This document shows, piece after piece, positions 62,458 through 64,000 of a stretch of 64,000 nucleotides of DNA. Source of the DNA: Wuchereria bancrofti (lineage: Eukaryota; Nematoda; Chromadorea; Rhabditida; Onchocercidae). The number at the start of each line of letters is the position of its first letter. The stretch's first letter is position 1. The stretch covers positions 11,657,776 to 11,721,775 of the forward strand of contig SSBO01000001.1 of assembly GCA_005281725.1 (NCBI GenBank), read 5' to 3'. Position numbers and translations under genes: made by a program. The notes beneath the pieces were generated by a model that made no database searches, was not told the DNA's origin, and was given only the letters and a program-made list of their open reading frames with translations.

Positions 62458-64000
62458 CTATAAAATACAATTATCAGTTGCTATAGAACATAATTAAATT
62501 GCTAATTGTTTATAATTAATTATTATCAAGTAAACATAAATGAATTTACAATTACTATTTTTGTTTAAGTATTATTTCAAAAATTTTAAAAAGAGACAAA
62601 AAAAAAAAGAGTACTTTTTGGATTAGAACAATAGTTGCTTATCAAAAAGATGCAAAAAGGAGGCAAAATATGTTATGCAACCAAACTTAAACACAAATAA
62701 TAAAAGGTCAGAATGGAAGAGATCAGAAAAAGAATGAGCAGCAGATAATATATATGAATAAATATGAAGGAATGACACTATGACTGAATTCAGTTGACCT
62801 TAGGAGCAGACATCAGCAACAGAAGTAAGATTCGATCGATGATAAACATTATTAACTAGATAGATGAATTCAATATGTCTTTTATAATTGTTAAAAGTAT
62901 TGAAGTAGAAAAAAAAAAAAGAAAAAAGAAAAAGCAGAAATGGCAATAATACCGTTCTAATTATTTCAATCACATAAAAATGTTAACTGATATAGTTTGA
63001 CATTTATTTATAATCATTTTTAAAATTTATACAAATTTATCATATTTTTGATGCTATTATCACTGTTTGCAAAAGTGTTAATAAATGGGATGTAATAATT
63101 TCAAATTTTAAACAATCATAAAAATTGATCACATCTCTTATATATTCAGTAATTTAAGTTAGCATTTAAATTAAGTGTAAATTGTTTTAATTAATGATTC
63201 TCAATCAAATCAGAGTGAAAAAATAATATTAATGGAAGGGATAGTAGGAAAGAATGAGTATTCCAAAAGAAGTATGTTTTCTATCATTTCAGAATTTCAT
63301 TATATTTCAATTAGCTATAACTGACCTTTGTTGAAGTATTTATTACCAATTCATTACGATCTCTCAGAATTGTAGAGCGGATTAAGTTATTAATTTAAAT
63401 AGGTCAACAAGTTCATATAATATCACAGAACAATAAACAAGATGACAATCAAATTTGACAGATAATTATATATTAGAAAGTAATAAATTCTGAAAATATT
63501 ACCTTCGTATTAATTAATTATTCTTTCTATGATGCCACAAAATCACGCGACAATTTCTTTCTTTTGTTAGATTTAATTAGACTTTTTGTTAGATTAGTTA
63601 GACTATTCAATTATGCATGAAACGAAATATTTCGCAGAAAATTTCTCCTAAAAGTATATTTTTTTTTTTGCATTTAACAATAATTTAATTATTCTTTAAT
63701 GAAAATTAGTTAATGAAAATTAGGAATTATATGCTTCATAATTGAATGATCTGATGACAATTTAACGATGTCATAAAGATCACCGATATTTCACATTTAA
63801 TTTCATTATATTTGTTTTTCTCTTCAATTGATTAACTCTTTTTAAACTATTTTAGATTAATCCAATTTTAAATTTACCATCTCTCTAAATTATCATTCCA
63901 TCTTCTCTAAAGCAATTAGCTCAAGTGTTACTGATATACTTTCGTAGCTTATATTTTCAAAATTAATAATTCTGTGAAACAAATAATCGTATCATTTTTA
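62458..64000. other. 5' flank of the RING gene to window end
   Basis: AT-rich with homopolymers; no supported exon on either strand. Confidence 0.5.

Noticed and set aside
1..64000. Bacterial-type features (Wolbachia insert, operons, rho-independent terminators)
   Set aside because: Filarial genomes often carry Wolbachia fragments, but I saw no bacterial gene; the short hairpins are in introns or intergenic DNA and lack a bacterial context.
1..64000. tRNA and rRNA genes
   Set aside because: Looked for T-loop words such as GGTTCGAATC and for rRNA cores by eye; none found with a foldable context. A covariance-model scan would settle it.

Overview
The window looks like nuclear DNA of a parasitic nematode, most likely a filarial or other spirurid worm. 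The evidence is a very AT-rich background full of A/T homopolymers, short AG-ended introns with TTTCAG or TTTTAG acceptors and many GTTAGT/GTAAGT donors, acceptor-like signals a few bases before several start codons (the expected look of spliced-leader addition), a canonical nematode cuticle collagen, and protein matches to animal housekeeping genes. I recognise no bacterial operon, Wolbachia insert, rRNA, tRNA, CRISPR array or intact transposon. Species assignment is inference.

Layout, left to right. 690-4475 (minus): polypeptide N-acetylgalactosaminyltransferase, cut by the left edge before its lectin domain. 4.5-24.9 kb: a 20-kb stretch with no gene I can support, holding one exon-like orphan ORF, perfect short hairpins, simple repeats and three old duplicated sequences. 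24966-29141 (minus): electron-transfer-flavoprotein:ubiquinone oxidoreductase in 12 exons. 29910-31664 (plus): ESCRT-II subunit SNF8/VPS22, divergent from the former over about 770 bp. 33853-36516 (minus): a divergent T-box factor. 39762-41953 (plus): an unrecognised secreted protein, probably GPI-anchored. 43848-46991 (plus): splicing factor RED/IK (SMU-2). 50176-54300 (minus): an RS-domain, proline-rich, RRM-ended protein, tentatively RBM33-like. 56042-57611 (minus): cuticle collagen. 61228-62456 (minus): a small RING-H2 protein.

The genes do not form an operon or one pathway. Two convergent neighbours (RED and the RS/RRM protein) both look like mRNA-processing factors. The 3.2 kb between them carries a degenerate tandem repeat with a period of about 170 bp whose units read as similar minus-strand peptides, the least explained structure here. 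Exon joins were made by hand and checked for phase; each gene sums to a whole number of codons. Weak joins are marked in the entries.
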